Assembly (NCBI GenBank): GCA_937135995.1
Contig: CAKZOF010000698.1
Span: forward strand, 1-5,625
DNA from: an uncultured Pyrinomonas sp.
GTDB lineage: Bacteria > Acidobacteriota > Blastocatellia > Pyrinomonadales > Pyrinomonadaceae
Direction: 5' to 3'
DNA length: 5,625 nucleotides
In this document: positions 5,140 through 5,625 of the stretch, one piece after another
Numbering within the stretch: position 1 is the first letter of the stretch
Layout of the letters: each line of letters opens with the position of its first letter
Position numbers and translations under genes: made by a program
Notes under the pieces: generated by a model
What the model was told of the DNA's origin: nothing
Seen by the model: the letters and a program-made list of their open reading frames with translations, nothing else
Database searches by the model: none

Positions 5140-5625
5140 TCAGTCCGTGGTTGCGGATTCGGCGCGCTCGGCGGCTGACGTCGTTTCTTCGCCGGACAGC
5201 GAGGCGGGCCGCCGGATGAATTCGCCCTGCGGTTTGCCCTCCACTCGCCCCTCGACGAAGACCACCTGCCCGCGCACGATGGTGTGCGTCGGCCACCCTT
5301 GTAGCCAGTAGCCGTCGAACGGCGTGTGGTCTTGGGCCGACAAGCAGCGCTCCACCGTCACGGGGTATTCGGCTTCCATGTCGATGACGGCGAAATCGGC
5401 ATCGGCTCCGACCGCGATGCAACCTTTGCGCGGATGAAGCCCGAAGATGCGCGCTGGGTTGGCGCTCGCCAGCTCGGCGACGCGCGTCGGCGAAAGGCCG
5501 CGTTTGTGACACCCTTCGCTGATGAGCACCGGGTAGAGCAGCGATGAGCCGGCGAAACCAGGCAGGCTCCCCCACAGATCTTCGGGGCGCTTGTGCTCTT
5601 CGCCGCAGCAAGCGTGATCGCTGAC
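5140..5625 (-). CDS. Cyclic amidohydrolase, allantoinase/dihydroorotase/hydantoinase type (C-terminal part)
   Basis: The frame is open from the right edge to the TGA at 5140-5142, giving 161 residues. The N-terminal part with the metal-binding His and Lys residues lies outside the window. The fragment begins VSDHACCGEEHKRPEDLW. The S-D-H segment carries the Asp that binds the metals and acts as base in this superfamily, and it closely resembles the SDHSPC segment of allantoinases. Next come LWGSLPGFAG (18-27), the helix KRGLSPTRVAELASANPARI (41-60), the 'F-G-L-x-P-x-K-G-x-I-x-V-G-A-D-A-D' turn (61-77), and the terminal beta domain with the H-T-P-F-D-G and TIVRGQVVFVEGRV segments (100-128). 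Such enzymes open cyclic amides or ureides (allantoin, hydantoin, dihydropyrimidine, dihydroorotate). Residues 140-161 (ASLSGEE... rich in Ser, Thr, Glu, Ala) extend past the usual G-x-F-x-x-R end and look disordered. The reaction is not fixed by this fragment. It is the most upstream gene seen in the row. Confidence 0.88.
   Translation of the reverse strand, partial: VSDHACCGEEHKRPEDLWGSLPGFAGSSLLYPVLISEGCHKRGLSPTRVAELASANPARIFGLHPRKGCIAVGADADFAVIDMEAEYPVTVERCLSAQDHTPFDGYWLQGWPTHTIVRGQVVFVEGRVEGKPQGEFIRRPASLSGEETTSAAERAESATTD

Noticed and set aside
4339..5178. Plus-strand open frame of 279 codons opposite the transporter
   Set aside because: Its Arg-, His- and Glu-rich composition is the mirror of hydrophobic membrane codons, so it is a reverse-strand artefact of the transporter.
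4385..5611. Minus-strand 408-codon frame crossing from the amidohydrolase into the transporter
   Set aside because: It is a different frame of the same strand over two well-supported genes. It is arginine-rich low-complexity sequence and would need both genes to be wrong.

Overview
The window is GC-rich (about 60% by eye) bacterial DNA. It is densely packed with short gaps, and most starts carry a purine-rich Shine-Dalgarno. It looks like a soil or environmental heterotroph. The sequence holds no rRNA, tRNA or lineage-specific marker that fixes the phylum, so I leave taxonomy open.

Layout. Six genes on the minus strand fill positions 474-5625. In order of transcription they are: (1) the C-terminal 161 residues of an allantoinase/dihydroorotase-type cyclic amidohydrolase, cut by the right edge (5140-5625); (2) a 430-residue MFS transporter (3742-5034); (3) a 99-residue YciI-like protein (3424-3723); (4) a DUF1838 protein with a likely export signal (2623-3402); (5) a complete NAD(P)-dependent aldehyde dehydrogenase (985-2460); (6) a short DUF3598-like protein (474-932). 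The gaps are about 105, 18, 21, 162 and 52 bases. Genes 2-4 are therefore very probably one transcript, and the whole row may be a single catabolic operon. At the left edge the last 64 residues of a plus-strand gene (1-195) converge on this row. Its C-terminus resembles carbon-nitrogen hydrolases, but that call is tentative.

How the genes may work together (inference): the MFS carrier would import a small organic acid or cyclic amide, the amidohydrolase would open a cyclic amide or ureide ring, and the aldehyde dehydrogenase would oxidise an aldehyde intermediate. The YciI, DUF1838 and DUF3598 proteins would be accessory or unknown steps. No regulator is visible in the window.

Non-coding content. 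The largest gap is the 278-base spacer between the convergent genes (196-473). It is rich in palindromes and carries a second, nearly perfect 24-base copy of the 3' end of the DUF3598-like gene. No CRISPR array, insertion sequence, transposase, tRNA or clear promoter was found. The proteins belong to recognisable families. The less described points are the two DUF proteins flanking the aldehyde dehydrogenase and the 3'-end repeat.
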